NCBI RefSeq assembly: GCF_037975245.1
Contig: NC_092568.1
Location: 36,106,001 to 36,170,000, forward strand
DNA length: 64,000 nt
DNA from: Apostichopus japonicus
Taxonomy: Eukaryota > Echinodermata > Holothuroidea > Aspidochirotida > Stichopodidae
Direction: 5' to 3'
The position numbers and the translations under genes were made by a program. Positions 27,557 through 41,819 of this stretch are shown piece by piece (the first letter of the stretch is position 1; each line of letters begins with the position of its first letter). A model generated the notes under the pieces. It saw nothing but the letters and a program-made list of their open reading frames with translations, made no database searches and was not told where the DNA came from.

Positions 27557-30500
27557 ATCACAAACTATTTTAAGGTAAAGACTCAGGAATTACGGTGAAG
27601 ACTTACTGAAATAAGTAGATATATGCAGGTGGCAAGTTCTCGTCGGTTTTGCAAATGTTAAATTCCTATGGGAGTTGCATAACATTTTGCACCGTGATGT
27701 TATTTTATCGTTAAGTTATTCATCAAATTGACAGCTTATTGCACCATTTCGAGAGGAAGATAAATCCATTGTTCTTAACAATCAATATGTGTTCCTGTAG
27801 TCCTGATGTCGTTGCTAACGACGAGTTTTTTTTTTATTTAATAAGTTAACATTGAAGGGTTATCCCTGTCGTTATACTTTAAAAGTTAAGTTTTTATATT
27901 TCTCAAAGTCAAGAGAAGTTTCTTTGTCGTTCCTCTCAAGGGTTTGATGAAAGCAATCAGATACATTTCATCTGTACAACAGAAACTATTCTTTTCCTCT
28001 AAGTCATGTAACTTAAGCTCTCCGAGGAACTTCATACCCCTTCAAACTTCATCTACGGGCGGTGTGAGATGCACCTCTCTGTTTTTATCATGTTAGTCGC
28101 AGTAGGAATTGTTTGAAGTGTCTATTATGTCTTAGCAACGACGTCTCAAGAATTCGAAAAATGGTCTTGCTAGCTCAAGGATAGAGCTTAGGTGTGGAAT
28201 TCAATCACAGCAAGCAACCTGCAGGTTTAGATTGGATATCAGCCTACCATCTTGATAGTCAATAACATTTTCGTGTTGTACCCCTTTTTGGTGATCTCAA
28301 CGTTCGTCAGCCATCGGTTTAGCTCGATTGCTAAAGACCGGCGTATAAGTCTTTGCGCAGCCGTTTACGTAACTTCTTTTTTTTTGTACTGTTGTAAGAA
28401 ATTTAGCTAAACCTACTTTCGATTATTACCGACAATAAGATTTTTATAATTCAATCTAAAGAACTCAAGTAGTGTTTTTCACCAACTGTCGATAATGACT
28501 AAGTATCCTATACCATTCTATAAATTTCATTATTTTGCAGACACCTTATTTTTGTTTTCTTTATTAGTTATAAAAATATACCAAAATAATGTTGGGAAAT
28601 TAAAGCAGGAAGGTCTATTTATCACATGGGTAGCTGAGTTTCGCGCCAATGCACAGGTGACGTCATTCGCAGAGAGGCGCACAAATACACTTTTAATTCG
28701 TATCATGGATTAGCTAAACAAAGCGCATTCGTTATTGTTGTGTGGATCTTGTTATCAATTGTTTTCTGTTCTATGGATGAGCTTGACTATATCCACTCCT
28801 TCCATCTGTCTTTTATCTTTACTTGTGGGGATCATTAGGCAATCGTGTATCAATTATTACTATATTATGAATATGGCAACTCTTGGCATATGTTGGACAT
28901 TTATTTTGTATAATTTGAAATATCTTTGCTTTTCTAACTATCGCAGTTTCCTAGATAGATATGGAATACGTAGTATCGTTCAGATCTGGGCAGTAACTAA
29001 AGCGGCCACACTAGATTAGTTCTATACAAGGGAGTACTGGTTGTGTTGTTACGTCATTTATAAACTGAACACCGTATTCCACAGTTACATTGCAATATGT
29101 AGTCTATTTAATATATTGATCAAGGATCACACGAGGTTTCAGACTTGGTTGCCATGAAAATGTGAGTTCCGAGATGTGGGGGTGGGGAGGTAGCGATAAT
29201 GTAAACATTACCCATTCCACGTCGAGAAATGCACTGAAATAAATGTGCTGTAACTGTGGCCAGTATGGAGCAGGAGCAGGATAGGAGGGCGGGTGTGTGT
29301 AAGGGGGGGGGGGGCTAGAGGGGGCTATGAATTCGTTTCATCTCCCTACACATAACTAAAAAAAGAACTCATTCATTATATTCACCTATATTCATTTATA
29401 TATTATAATATTCAGAACGACACCATGAACACACAGTTTTAATCTTTTTGTATACCTTATTGATGAAGGATTGGAGCGAGTTGCTTCCGGAAGGGAAACC
29501 GAGATTGAAAACAACATTTTAGCACATCTTATCAATGTGAACACAGAGTATTATATCCAGTAGCGTGCCTGCATGGCGATTGTGGGGAGGGGGAGGGGAG
29601 GGGGCTGGTGGTGGTAACCGAAAAGTTTCTGTTCCGTCCAAACTACCTACGTCACCCTCCTCCCCCCTCCCCATCCCCTGCGCATCTCAAATCTACCGTT
29701 TCCACACGTCCCTATACCCAAAACCATTGAAAATCCCAAACCTGGTTTCCTTTTGTGTCTTCAGTCTGGCAGTATTGACAATAGGCAGGTGATATTATAG
29801 CATGACGACACACTATACACCTTACAACCTTCATAGCCTCCGCTTTCCGCGCTCAACATGAAACCCCTTGAATCACTTGAATCACGCCACGTTATGTACT
29901 GTTCCAAAATCTTCACAACAACTCCACACTGTGGGTTCATGGTGTCATTTTCACAGCCAAAGTAGGATTTCCGTTGGCGGTTTCTTGACTCATTCCATTA
30001 ACATTTTGCTGAGGATGATGATCATCTTGAATATAAGAGGTTTGTATACTGATGTCCTACTCAATGTACTAAGTTCTATTTTAGTTGCCATTTTATAGTA
30101 TCATTGACAGACACTTTACACCTTCTTGTTAAATCTAAACCATGGACAATTGAAATAACCTATTATATGCCTTTTCTTCACGAATAGACATGCACCAATG
30201 GACGCAAAGAACAACAAATTCTTGGTTTATTCTTCTATGTTATCAAAAGAGCTCGCGTCTTGTCTCAATGCCTAGTTGGAAATCCATTCAGCACGCAGTA
30301 AAAATAGAATAGGGTGAAAATGAAGGATACTTTAAAATGGTCAATAAGAAGTTTTAATGGACCAGTGAACCTAACCACAAAACCCTGTCGATTTTGAAAG
30401 GGGAGAGTTTGATTCGTCTCAAGATAATTTCGATAACCTTGTTTACGAATATCCAGGCAGATCAATCCTGGTGAGATAAAACTTAACAAGAAAAGAGCGA

Positions 30501-30891
30501 TTTGGAGTCAACATAGAAGGGCTGACTAAATATTTACAAGAGCCAGTATATTGGAAATTAATTATTCCTTTTTTTTTATTAATATCAATGGATTTATTTA
30601 CATGAACATTGTTAAAAGGTAAGTTTAATCATGTTACTTTCTATCTTTATTAGTTTTTTTTAATATACATATTTAGTTTCCCTTATTAAACGTTAATCAA
30701 ACCTTAATATTTACATTAAGTTACATAATATGGAACTAATAATATACGTATTTACTCACTAATTAGTGAAACATTTCAGTGCAGGGTAGGGGAAATCTTT
30801 AGCAAGGTTCTTTATTTAAATAATGTAACGAGGCTTAAGCATACGTCAACAGAACAAATAACTTAGCTTAGAGAAGATATCAAGGCATTGT
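27557..30891. other. Non-coding stretch
   Basis: Short frames only. G-rich tracts at 29302-29330 and 29581-29605. No gene recognised. Confidence 0.55.
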
Positions 30892-31304
30892 TCAAATTAT
30901 TGTAACGTTGAAAAGGAAAACGATTTGCTTTTTCAATTTTGTAAACTGTTTCAACTTCAACTTGTAACCAATTTGGGGACATTTAAGATTGTTAGTGTAA
31001 AAGAATTCCATTAATTTCTCAATTTGTTTTGCGTTAGGGGACGTCATTAAGTAGGCTTTAGAAATGGTAGAACAAGCGTCGAAATCTTTTTCAAACCTAC
31101 AGTCAAGACCAATGCATATATGTGCAAATATTTTGTAGTAACAACATCGAACAATCCATTATGAATTCGTAGAAATGGTTGCATAAAGCAAATATTGTCG
31201 TGCCCTCCGAAATCCTGGACAGAGTTGACGTCAAACAAAAGTATGACGCCATCGGCCAAATGAATGAGAATCGACAACAAAAAAACGTTAATTTTAGAGG
31301 TACA
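30892..31304 (-). pseudogene. Possible coding relic, frame-shifted, unrecognised
   Basis: On the minus strand one frame is open from 31304 to 31050 and a second from 31158 to 30895, ending in TGA at 30892-30894. The two overlap and together would give a ~130-residue product if one frameshift lay near 31130. The second frame has a protein-like mix (Cys, Lys, Asp/Glu, few low-complexity runs), for example FEKDFDACSTISKAYL and NAKQIEKLMEFFY. No family is recognised. It could be an exon, a decayed transposon gene or chance. Confidence 0.25.
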
Positions 31305-31885
31305 TTATCTGCATGCGCGCAGAAGACTAATAAAAAACAATTATGTAAAAAAAAGAATTAGTTGTTTGAAATACTCGAGTTTTGTCTAGAGGTTGGCTGT
31401 AAACAACTTTTAGTTAGGATATTCATCACTGAAAACAGTCACGTGGTGTATGACATATCCACTACTACTACATACATCGACCATTGATCGCTACGAAGTT
31501 TCATATGCGCATGAGCATTGTTTTGAGTACGTGAATTTTCCACAATTGTCAAAAAGAAAATTGCATGGGAAGAACGTATGACAAAACGTGGTTACTATAC
31601 GTACGTTGCTACTGAACCAAGAATTTATAAGTCTCTCTCTCTCATCTGCAATCCCCCGCCCCATCCATCCATTTTACCACCCCCCCCCCCCCCTTCTCCA
31701 AGAAAAATGAGTATGTACTGTATGTATTTTAGATCCTTCTGCAAGCAGGAACTCGCGAAGAAGCCTCATTGGCTTATCAAAGCCTCAAGCTGACCGAAGT
31801 CAGTCTCTTACATTCATATTTAACGTATATGACTATGAATTGTCAATTGTCAACAACTCTGTAACTGGACGACATACATGAATCT

Positions 31886-31953
31886 TGGAGTGACTCGAAC
31901 CGGGGACCTTATGATTGGAAGGCACCGGCGTTAACCACTGAGCTAATACTCCA
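31886..31953 (-). mobile_element. tRNA-Gly-like SINE head or tRNA pseudogene
   Basis: On the minus strand this reads TGGAGTATTAGCTCAGTGG, then GCCTTCCAATCATAAGG and CCCCGGTTCGAGTC. A and B boxes are intact and the TTCCAA loop resembles tRNA-Gly(UCC). The 3' side of the T stem does not pair and the anticodon stem is imperfect, so it is not a functional tRNA. The body beyond 31886 is not recognised. Confidence 0.6.
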
Positions 31954-32065
31954 CACTAAGTGGTCCCAAATACACCTAGTTTTACCAAAAACCGCCAGAT
32001 AGTTGTTATGATACCGTGGGACTGTTACATTGATTTCCCTTGCATATTGTCGAATATCGTTGCGT

Positions 32066-32131
32066 GTGCCTGTCAGACGATAACCGTGCCTGTCAGACGA
32101 TAACCGTGCCTGTCAGACGATAACCGTGCCT
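32066..32131. repeat. 20-bp unit x 3.3
   Basis: GTGCCTGTCAGACGATAACC occurs three times in a row and then starts a fourth. Copies are identical. Confidence 0.93.
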
Positions 32132-33025
32132 ATTTTAATATTTATGATTATCGTAATTCGTTTGCCAGAGCTGTTGTCCTGGATCATGGACTGTATGATT
32201 AGGGCAGTACCTTAATATTGGACAAAGGTGTGTGTTCAGTGACTACAATGCGTATGTATGTCCCCACTGTCGCTACTTCGGACATGCAAGAACAAACTGC
32301 ACGTATATATAGTTATGTGAACATCATCATTGCGGTAAAATGTTAGTGCTTTCCAAGAACACAAACATAGCTATAACATGAAACAGAAGCAGAAATTTCC
32401 AGTAAATTCTCTCGCTCCACGTAAAAACAACACAAAGTGCATTAGTATGTAATGAAGTTTAAATATCGGTGACCATTAAATGACTGTCTAGCATATTTTG
32501 TAGCCAGCATGATCATCTCTCACAAGGATAAATACGAACTATGAAAGGACAGTAGTTGGTGGACACGGAAATTTTTTATTTCGATTTTATATGAGTTTCA
32601 AATATACTTCTTTATCAGTTATTTTGATATCCTGGTATCATATATGACCGCCAGGGTAGCTCCGTTTCCATGGTGAGGGGTGAAATTACTGGTTGGCAAA
32701 CTTCAGCAATGTATAATGAAACATAGTTTGTCTAAACTTTATATACCAGCACATATAAAGTGCAATCCGCAGTTTGCTTAAAAAACATGATACGTCAGAA
32801 TTTTGTTTACGGCTACGGAAAGACGTCGAACATATGTTTGGTGATGTCTATACAAGAAAACGAGTGTAAGGCTTAGTTATTATTACTGAAGTACAAACGA
32901 GGTGGATTGACACGGGCTGGTCGGTTCAACAATAAGTTATAGCTAAATATCAAGCAAACCGGACACACTAATATGAATATAATTAATGTTAATATAATAA
33001 TATAAATAAATATTAATAATAATTA

Positions 33026-33084
<59 letters not shown>

Positions 33085-36000
33085 GTGGCTCTGTTATTTT
33101 TCGTTTAACGTTGTTTCGCCTCTTCTATTAGATCGATATTCTATCTGTCTTTCTTCCTTCCTTCATTTCTTTCTTTCTTTCTTTTGTCCTTGTTGTAATT
33201 AGGTCGAGCAATAATATAAAAAAATGGAAAGTGTGAAGTGTAACATTCAATTTCCGATCATTGATTGGAATCCTTAATGTTTTGCGGCATACTATGGTCT
33301 TTGATCATAACTCCACATAGACTTGATTTTGATATTACAATATTTTGCGATGCTTTAAATGTTCCATAGAAGAAGTACATATTTGTTTTGTGTTTTCTTT
33401 GTTCTTCTGTCACGGCTCTTTTTTGTCTCGTAGTATTTCTTCTTTTCTCTTTATTCCTTTATTGTTTAATAAGGTCAAGTAATTACTTTCAAATTATCAG
33501 CTTGCTTGAACCAAAAATTATTTCATTATTTATCTGATTATTATTATACCCACGCGTAGAAATAATTGTTTTTTTTTCTTCTTATGATTTATACTACCGC
33601 GGTATATCAGACAGAACACGTATACAAGCCTGAGTTGGTTACCGACCAAATATTTAGGTTAGGCATTTTCTATGCAACAATGTAGACCAGAGTAAACAAG
33701 TCGTTATAGACTGCATGCATCTGTTCACAGCGAGTAGCGTAGCAAAGAATGTGGTAGGCATTTTGTACATAGAAGTGAATCCACCACATTGGCTTCGAGT
33801 GAGACGATTCCCATGTAATTTGATACTTTTGACGTGAAGCACACGCACGAACAAACTTATGGAGACACACACATCTCCCTGGTAGAAATACGCCAAGCTC
33901 ATATCATTTCTCAGATGTATTAAAAGAAGTCCAACCGACCATCATATGTCTGGTGATAGAAATAGCCAACATAATATAAAAACAACTTCTCCAAACGGAT
34001 AAGAAACATCGTATTCCATTGGGGTGATATCATAGACTGAATATTACTTCCAACGCTAGACTGAATACTTGATCAAGTCGAAATGTGACATCATCCAACC
34101 GCATATGCTTATTATTTTTTTTTCTTTAATTATGTCAATTTTTACAATATTTATGTTATGCAAATACAGAATCTAACTTGTTGACGTCCTTAACATGACC
34201 TTATTTATAGCATTGGTTTTCTGTGTCAACACTGTGTTATGTCACTTTGAATATGAACAGAGCAGCAGAGAAGGCAACTAAAATTCTGTCACACTCTCGT
34301 GGCAACATGTGACATCACAGCCTGACAAAATGGCAGAGCCTGACACTACAGTTATAAATCAATGATATCTCTTAAATGCATGACCAACACAAACGGCAAT
34401 CCTTGATACAACAGTTTAAACCGCGGTGTTTCCAAAAATGGAGAAATATTTTCCTTAAATATTTCCGGGATATTTAGTCAAAACGATTTCTATCATATAA
34501 GCTTAATATTTGTTTTTGTTTTCTCTTTGAAATTGTAATTTGAGATATGTTTTGTAATAAATATATAACAGATCCTCATTGGCGAGATATCCAGTGTCTA
34601 ATTAATCCAATACAGAATATTATTTTGTGTCCCACAAATTTTACGTCTTTCTATCGAATGAATATTCATTTGCAGACTATTTGAGGCATTTGTCCCTATT
34701 TTTGTGGCCTTTTTGTCTGGTGCGAGCCTGGTTCATTAAAGTAAATTCTACGTCGTGGTGGTGGTTGGGGGGGGGGGGGGTAGGGGGTCTTTGATTTTCT
34801 TTAAAGGATCATACTTTACGCAGAGTTTTATTCGTGATATGTCACAGTCCAAGAAAAATGTAAGAAAAAGATCATTACTAGTAAAAAGTTTTTATAAATA
34901 TCCAGTATTTAAGATAATCTCCTTTAAAGTAAGACGCTAAATCTTTGGGATGCTTCATTAAGGTTAAATTGAAGATGATCTCGACGTTTCGGTGAAGGCA
35001 TTAATATGAATATTAATCCATTGTTTTATCAATTTTAATATCTATACAATAGCAATGTTCCTTATTAACATCAACACAGCATCCTTGGATGACATTCAAC
35101 ATGATTTGTCATTGACAAAATGTCGCGAATCGTAAACATGTTATATGATACTATTAAAGTTGTTGTTTACCTTATGACGTGTTGTGTGTCATGATGTTAA
35201 CAGAGGAACTGATCTAATGGGGCTGCGTGTTCATGAGCCCGTAAAATGTTTAAAAGGCTCATTTCTCAAATATAATTAAAGTGGTACATGAATACAAACG
35301 TGGCCGATAGCATGTGTTTACGGTGTACAACATATGAACATGAATTGTATGCCTAAAGGCACATTATGCCTAAAGGCATCATTTGCTTAGGAAGAGAACG
35401 TCAACAATTTTGTGACAAACTGAACGCGAAATTCACAGATGGCGAGTATGTTATATGTAATTCATTAATTGATTGATTTATTGATTTTATCTTCATTAGT
35501 CATTAGTAGAGGGCAGTAAAACTATAAATTAAAAGACGTAAAACATAACGTCTATGACACGAGACATGTTTATAAAAATTAAGTAATGTAAAAACAAACC
35601 CTATACCGTTGAAGAGGGGGTGCGGTTGGGGGAGGGGGATATTGTCGATGAGAACTGAAATAAGCCACCCCCTTTATACGTTGGTACATACTATTCTGTG
35701 TAATAATTTGAATGAAGCGTCATTTATACGGCAGTTTTCTGTACAGTATTTACAATGTCACTATTATAATGTTACTTGTGTAACCAATGTTTAATGTGTC
35801 TTGCCTTTTTCCTAAACGAGACAAATAGATGATAATAACCCAGAGTTGGGTAAATTCCCTTTTGTCGGAAAAGAAAGTAAGATAGGAATGTTCCTTAATT
35901 GCTTTGTAACAAATGAAATTTAGGATTACAAAGTGAGTGGTCATTAGATCTGGTACAACCATGTTGTAAAAATGGAGATTGCTCAGACAATGCGTGTTGT

Positions 36001-36863
36001 TTGCCAAGGGTTTTAAATTGTAACCAGTACTTTGTGCTTTAATTAGTCATAAATCTGCCGATGGGTACATTAAACATAGGAAACATGAAGGACCAACCAA
36101 TTCGCATCACTGAATAATGGACTAATGAACAAACTAAATCATTTGGCCGGGGTAGAGGGGGGGGGAGTGAATAATACATTACTTATGTGACCTTGGATTA
36201 CACATAGAATTATCTATACCGTATTGTTTATTAAACACAACAAAATGCACCCGACATTTAGAGCATGCAGGCAATCGATTGTATCCATCGCAATTGTTCC
36301 CCCTTCAGATTGGAGTCTATCACAAATATCTTTTAAGTATTATACATTGGTTTCAGAGACACAACGAAAATTACGATCTAATTGCCAAAAATGGTAGCTA
36401 TTAAAACTGAGCAGATTAGATTTAATACCTGTTAACTCGCATTATGCAGTATTGGGCATTGCTCCCTATAACCTAACGCTAGCCTAAGTATACACTATAT
36501 ATAAGCCGGGTACGACATGTTGTAGTGCACTGCTAACACTAAAGAGTTTAACATTCGCACCTCATCAGGCCCGATAAGAGTTAGGTCCGGACCCCCATTT
36601 TTTACCTTACGTCTTTCTTTTTTTTGATAATATAAAATACATTATTCTTTTATCCCATATCTCCCCGGTCATCCTAACTGACCCCTGACCCTGGGTTGTA
36701 ACATCTTCTGACCCCCTCCCCTTCCCTCGTCATGTATGCACCCCATTACAACAAAGACATGAGAAGGTGTAAAATCCTCCATTGTTCATATGATGTTCAC
36801 TTGGATACGAAGTTCGTCTCACATACCATTTGAACGCCTTTTCAAAGACGCCTACAAAGTGGC
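32132..36863. other. Non-coding stretch
   Basis: TTCC/TTTC tract at 33149-33184, G runs at 34766-34787 and 36159-36169, one (TA)n tract. No exon supported. Confidence 0.55.
33024..33082. repeat. (TA)n microsatellite
   Basis: TA tract with one TACA interruption, preceded by AATAATTAATA-rich sequence from 32970. Confidence 0.95.
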
Positions 36864-37224
36864 AAAAGTGTTAGCCTATACGCTCATATAAACCGTGGAG
36901 TTATGGGGAAAAGTGTTAGCCTATACGCTCATATAAATGGTGTAGTTATGGCGCAAAAGTGTTAGCCTACGCTCATATAAACCGTGGAGTTATGGGGCAA
37001 AAGTGTTAGCCTACGCTCATATAAACCGTGGAGTTATGTGGGAAAGTGTTAGCATACGCTCATATAAACCGTGGAGTTATGCATGGGCAAAAGTGTTAGC
37101 CTACGCTCATATAAACCGTATAGAGTTATGGGGGGAAAGAGTTAGCCTACGCTCATATAAACCGTGGAGTTATGCATGGGCAAAAGTGTTAGCCCACGCT
37201 CATATAAACCGTAGAGTTATGGGG
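36864..37224. repeat. Eight tandem ~45-bp units
   Basis: Unit: AAAAGTGTTAGCCTACGC, then TCATATAAACCGTGGAGTTA and TGGGGC, 44-47 bp, eight copies. Copies 5 and 7 share a GCAT insertion before GGGC and copies 1 and 2 share CTATACGC, so sub-blocks were duplicated. Confidence 0.93.
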
Positions 37225-37429
37225 AGTCGTGATACACATGTAATCTAATCTTATATCATGATGGTTTCGTAACTTCGAGGGATATTTTAAATGGAAAATT
37301 TCAAAACTATGCGAACTAAATTCATTCTTAATATTTACGATTCATTAATCGATGATGAACAAAATCCGTTCTTTCAATTAAATTAAAGGCTGTTTTCGTT
37401 ACCTCAACTTGAATATAAATATATGTATG

Positions 37430-37631
<202 letters not shown>

Positions 37632-39649
37632 ATAATAGATATTTGGGAAACTCTACCACAATTTACAGTTAGTCTGCACGCAATAACATTCTCACATGAC
37701 TTAGATTTATACTGCTTATTGTTTATGAAATCAGTATTATTTATTAAAATATGGTAAAATTCATCTCCCAAAAGTAATTGCTTAAGGCCTTTTACGTGAA
37801 GCAGGTATTGAGAATCTTAGATCAACCGTAGGAAAACAGATTAATTTCCTGGCTTTCGATTTAATTGCGCGACACTCGTTGAGTATACAGCCTCTATTTA
37901 TGTTCAAAGGGATATAAAACTTTGAATTATCGTTGTCTAAATTAATAAAACTGAACCAAAACTAAACTGAAAATAATATTTAAAAAAAAATAGCATTCTA
38001 AGATTAAATCATTTTTATTGCCCATTTTAATCTTCTTGTTTGTTTTGTGGCAAAGGAATGGGAAGGACGATATTGTTTTTGTATGTTATATTTACTTATT
38101 TCTATCATGACTATTATTTTTATTATGGCTTTGTGTTTTGTTCAGGGAGGGGGGTGAAAACCAAACTTTTTTTAAGTTTCTTCCTGGACCGCGTTATGAC
38201 TTCATGCATGCCATTGAAAATATATATAATATTGTGGATGTCATTCCCATTTGATTAAGCTTTATTGACCTGTTAAATGTTTGCTGTGATACCGCAACTA
38301 AAAGTAAGCAACCCATCAGTTTTATGCTCCTATATATATCTGCGTGGCTGCAAACACAATACGACTCCTTTAAAATGTAAGGGGTGTGTTCCGAACCCTC
38401 GATGACCACTTGTCGACAAACCCAGCTGAATCCATTGTGAGTTATAAACCCGAAAAATGATCTAAAAGCGTAATGTTTTTTGTTTGTTCCTGAACTGTTT
38501 TTAGTGAAACTTATAATATATGACTTGAAGATAACCTTAAAGCATCTCGGGTCCGTTGCGTCCACGTTACTGATACCACTCGCACTTGTGTGGAAGTACC
38601 TACAACAACTGGCCCCGTCCTTCCCCCACAACCCCCTCCATCCTATTGCTCTACACACTTTAGCCATGCAACCATACATATATGTCTATGTCTACAGTTT
38701 TGTGCTTGATAAGAAAGGAGGATTTGCCACTTTTCAGCGTGAATCGAACACAGTTGAACATTTTGAAAGTAAGACGGGAGAAAATGTGGGGAGGGGGATT
38801 TTGTCCAAACAAATTTAAATGAAATTCTGGTCAGTATTCAGAAATGGTGGACTTATTTGTTCCTTTTTCTTATCATAACTTATGCTCGAAAAAATTTAAA
38901 TACCCAAGTCCGTTGAGTAAAATATGTACAATATGGCGACAAAATAAAACCATCCTTAATTGACCTTCAAATTCTTTCCGCAACATTTAAATGCCCACTT
39001 TTACACTGAAGTATAGTATCACGTCTTAGGTTATATATAATACAGTCAAACGGTACCAATGCATTGCGACTTACTTGTAGTACAATCTTCGATTGTTTGT
39101 GCCAGTGAATATTGCCAGACGAGAAAATTAAGCAGTTTTCCACTTGCGAAGTAACTATAATAATTATAATGATGTAATTTTGGAATAATCGCTTCTTAAT
39201 TCAGACTCGATTTCTTACGAAAGCACAAGCTTGCGTGATACAGATACTGTATTAAAATACAAGGCTCTATTTACAAGACTTTATCTATAGAAGGTTACCC
39301 CGTTATGTAGGTTAATTGCCATTCATTGTCTAGCAAATAACTCCCACATTTTCATTCTCTTGTGCAGACTACAAATGCATGCGTATTGGATGTTAGAAAA
39401 TGTTGTATAAGGCAGTCGTTATGTATTCTGAACAATTTATTCCAGATCTATATACAGTCTAAAATACTTCATTTTTCGTCTTTCTGTTTTAACCTCCAGA
39501 TTTCTTTCTTATATTTCTCAATTATGTTCATCATCGATTTAAAACAATCATATTACAAGGTACCATAATCCACAAGCATGTAAGCAAAAACTGTGTAGAA
39601 GTTGTAAGGAATATTGCCCGTCGATATTTTTCTCCTTTCGTAATCTTCT

Positions 39650-39651
<2 letters not shown>
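37632..39651. other. Non-coding stretch
   Basis: A 161-codon minus-strand frame (38194-38679) is the longest non-repeat frame outside the receptor, but it has no recognisable domain and overlaps a 112-codon plus frame. Not called. Confidence 0.5.

Positions 39652-39709
<58 letters not shown>
39652..39709. repeat. (TA)n microsatellite
   Basis: 58 nt of TA. A second short TA tract at about 39757-39776 touches the GC-rich hairpin element. Confidence 0.95.
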
Positions 39710-39710
<1 letters not shown>

Positions 39711-39775
39711 TTTTCTACTATTATTTCTATCCAACACGTGGAACATTTCATCATGCGTATATATATATATATATA

Positions 39776-40040
39776 TGCAAGGGCGTAGGAACCGGGGGGC
39801 TGGGGGGCGCCAGCCCCCCAGTGAAAAATATGGGGGGCGGAAGTATCATTCCGCCCCCCGCTCCGCAAGTCAGAAAACCCCTTTTTCATTTCCAAATGAG
39901 AAAAAAATCTCATTTGGAGCACCAAATTGCATTTAAGGCCAGGTGAAAATGCAAAATTCTTTACAAAATGGAGTGGGAGTTAAAGTGTGCTATATTGCAC
40001 CAAATTGCATTTGAGGCCACATGGAAATGCAAAAAAATTC

Positions 40041-40043
<3 letters not shown>
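39776..40043 (+). repeat. GC-rich dispersed element with three successive hairpins
   Basis: Inside a TA-rich area, GGGCGTAGGAACCGGGGG begins a segment of perfect stems: CTGGGGGG/CCCCCCAG (39800-39821), GGGGGGCGGAA/TTCCGCCCCCC (39832-39859) and CCAAATGAGA/TCTCATTTGG (39892-39917). It is followed by two ~78-bp related units that begin 'caccaaattgcattt' at 39920 and 39998. It is bounded on both sides by (TA)n. The composition is unlike its surroundings, which suggests insertion of a dispersed repeat. Confidence 0.6.
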
Positions 40044-40119
<76 letters not shown>

Positions 40120-40203
40120 GTGTATATATATATATATAGGGATTTATTGTATAGCAAGTGGTATGACAGTAATATAGTAATGGTGTGTTATTCTTTATTG
40201 AAT

Positions 40204-40251
<48 letters not shown>
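40044..40251. repeat. Two (TA)n tracts flanking a ~67-bp segment
   Basis: TA at 40044-40138 and 40206-40251. The segment between them contains TAGCAAGTGGTATGACAG (40152-40169), identical to 2476-2493, so it is a fragment of a dispersed repeat. Confidence 0.85.
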
Positions 40252-40253
<2 letters not shown>

Positions 40254-40959
40254 ATGCTGTAACACTGCAAAATTGTCGTACATATATAACAGGCTTATGT
40301 TATATTACTCGTATTACTGTAAATATCTATCGAACATCTGTTGTACAACTAACGGTACACACTAAATAATAGGGTGTACTCAGTCCGGTATTTTTTGATT
40401 AGACAGCAGGCACCTGATAATTGACAAAAAAAACACAGCAATACTTGTTAACGTCTATCATTGAATAGTCATATATTGCTACCAAAAGAACAGTACTATT
40501 CCTAATATATGTTGTTTATTTAAGTGACCATGCGAACCAAGAAAACTGGTGTGCACCAATAGGCACGATACGTGTTCATATACGCCTACGTTATTATTAT
40601 GTGGCAGAGATTTAACGTTTGTGTTCAAAAATGTGCGAACCGACGGAAAAATGAAGCCACTTTTACTTACAAGATAATTGAAAAATTTAATCCGCTAACT
40701 ATGGAAACTTTAAGGTGCCATTGAAATGTTAAGCATTCATTTTCTTCAAAGTATATGGAATTGTTGATTTACGGTATATTTCAACAAAATGCCGAAATGT
40801 GTTTGTTCGTTACCATTAAAATTTACACAAATCTTTTTTCTTTTCTTTTAACTAGAAGACGAATTACTCAATTATCACCGTACTTAATTCAACAATTTCT
40901 GCAATATGTAGTTTAATTCGCTCATCATAAAGAACATTTTCATTTTCAAATTCTTAATA

Positions 40960-41360
40960 GAAAATTGAATAGTCAATATAACAGTTTGTCGCAAAATGGT
41001 GAATTACACACATTATACAAAACAAGTAAAAACATTTAATGAAATGACGAACTACTCACTCGATTTTACATTTTGTTGCAAATTTATCAATTTATTACTT
41101 TTATTTTATTCGATAATCATTTTGGTGTAAATTTGTCCAAATGATTACGTTCCACAAGATCCATAGTCGCGGGAAATTGTTCCACTATTCACTTTAGGTT
41201 AGATGAAATTATCATTTTGCGGCCAAATCTTCAAAGTTTAAATTTGACAAAATATGAATGGAAAAAAAGTCATTTTCAAATGAAATGACGAGTTGATCAA
41301 TTTGGTTCAAATTGTTAACATATTTACTGAACGTGCAATCATTTCTATTGATAAATGTTA
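40960..41360. repeat. Highly diverged short repeats (AAATTTG..CAAAATGA)
   Basis: Variants such as TCGCAAAATGGTGAATTA, AAATTTGTCCAAATGATTA and CATTTTGCGGCCAAAT recur on both strands. Similar motifs occur at 21960-22050 (CGACAAAATGGCAACTTC, TGACAAAATGGTCATTTA). It looks like an old tandem array or shared repeat, not a gene. Confidence 0.35.
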
Positions 41361-41819
41361 AAATATTTGCAGAGAAATTTTGAAATTTAACGGCTCCTTC
41401 CAGAATTAGCGCTATGGGCCACTTTTCATCTTAACAAAGCACAGCTGTTAACTCAAGGGAATAATGTCATGAACTTTTAAAAAGGGGTAGAAATTGCAAA
41501 GAGCAAATTAAAACTGTATATTGAGTTTAAATGGTTGCTACATCTATAAGATTGCCTACAAGTGTCTCCAAACCCGAACTTTTCTCAAGGTTTTTCGGTT
41601 AAGGAAATATGTTCAGATATCCCTAGAAATCCATAATGGATCAATTTCCCTGTAAATCACCAGAAACAGTAAAACAGCAATTGAAATAGATTAATATAGT
41701 CTATTATTAAAATTAGATACCTGGATTACATTGTAGTGTTTCTGTTATGTATCGCGATGCTATTTGTGATGTCAGCCGTATGCCTGTGTATATTTACCCA
41801 CGCACCTGGCTTTGATCTT

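Noticed and set aside
36864-37224. CRISPR-like array
   Set aside because: Repeats are contiguous with no unique spacers, and the DNA is eukaryotic.
38194-38679. 161-codon minus-strand frame
   Set aside because: No recognisable domain, low-quality composition, opposite-strand frame of similar length, no splice context.
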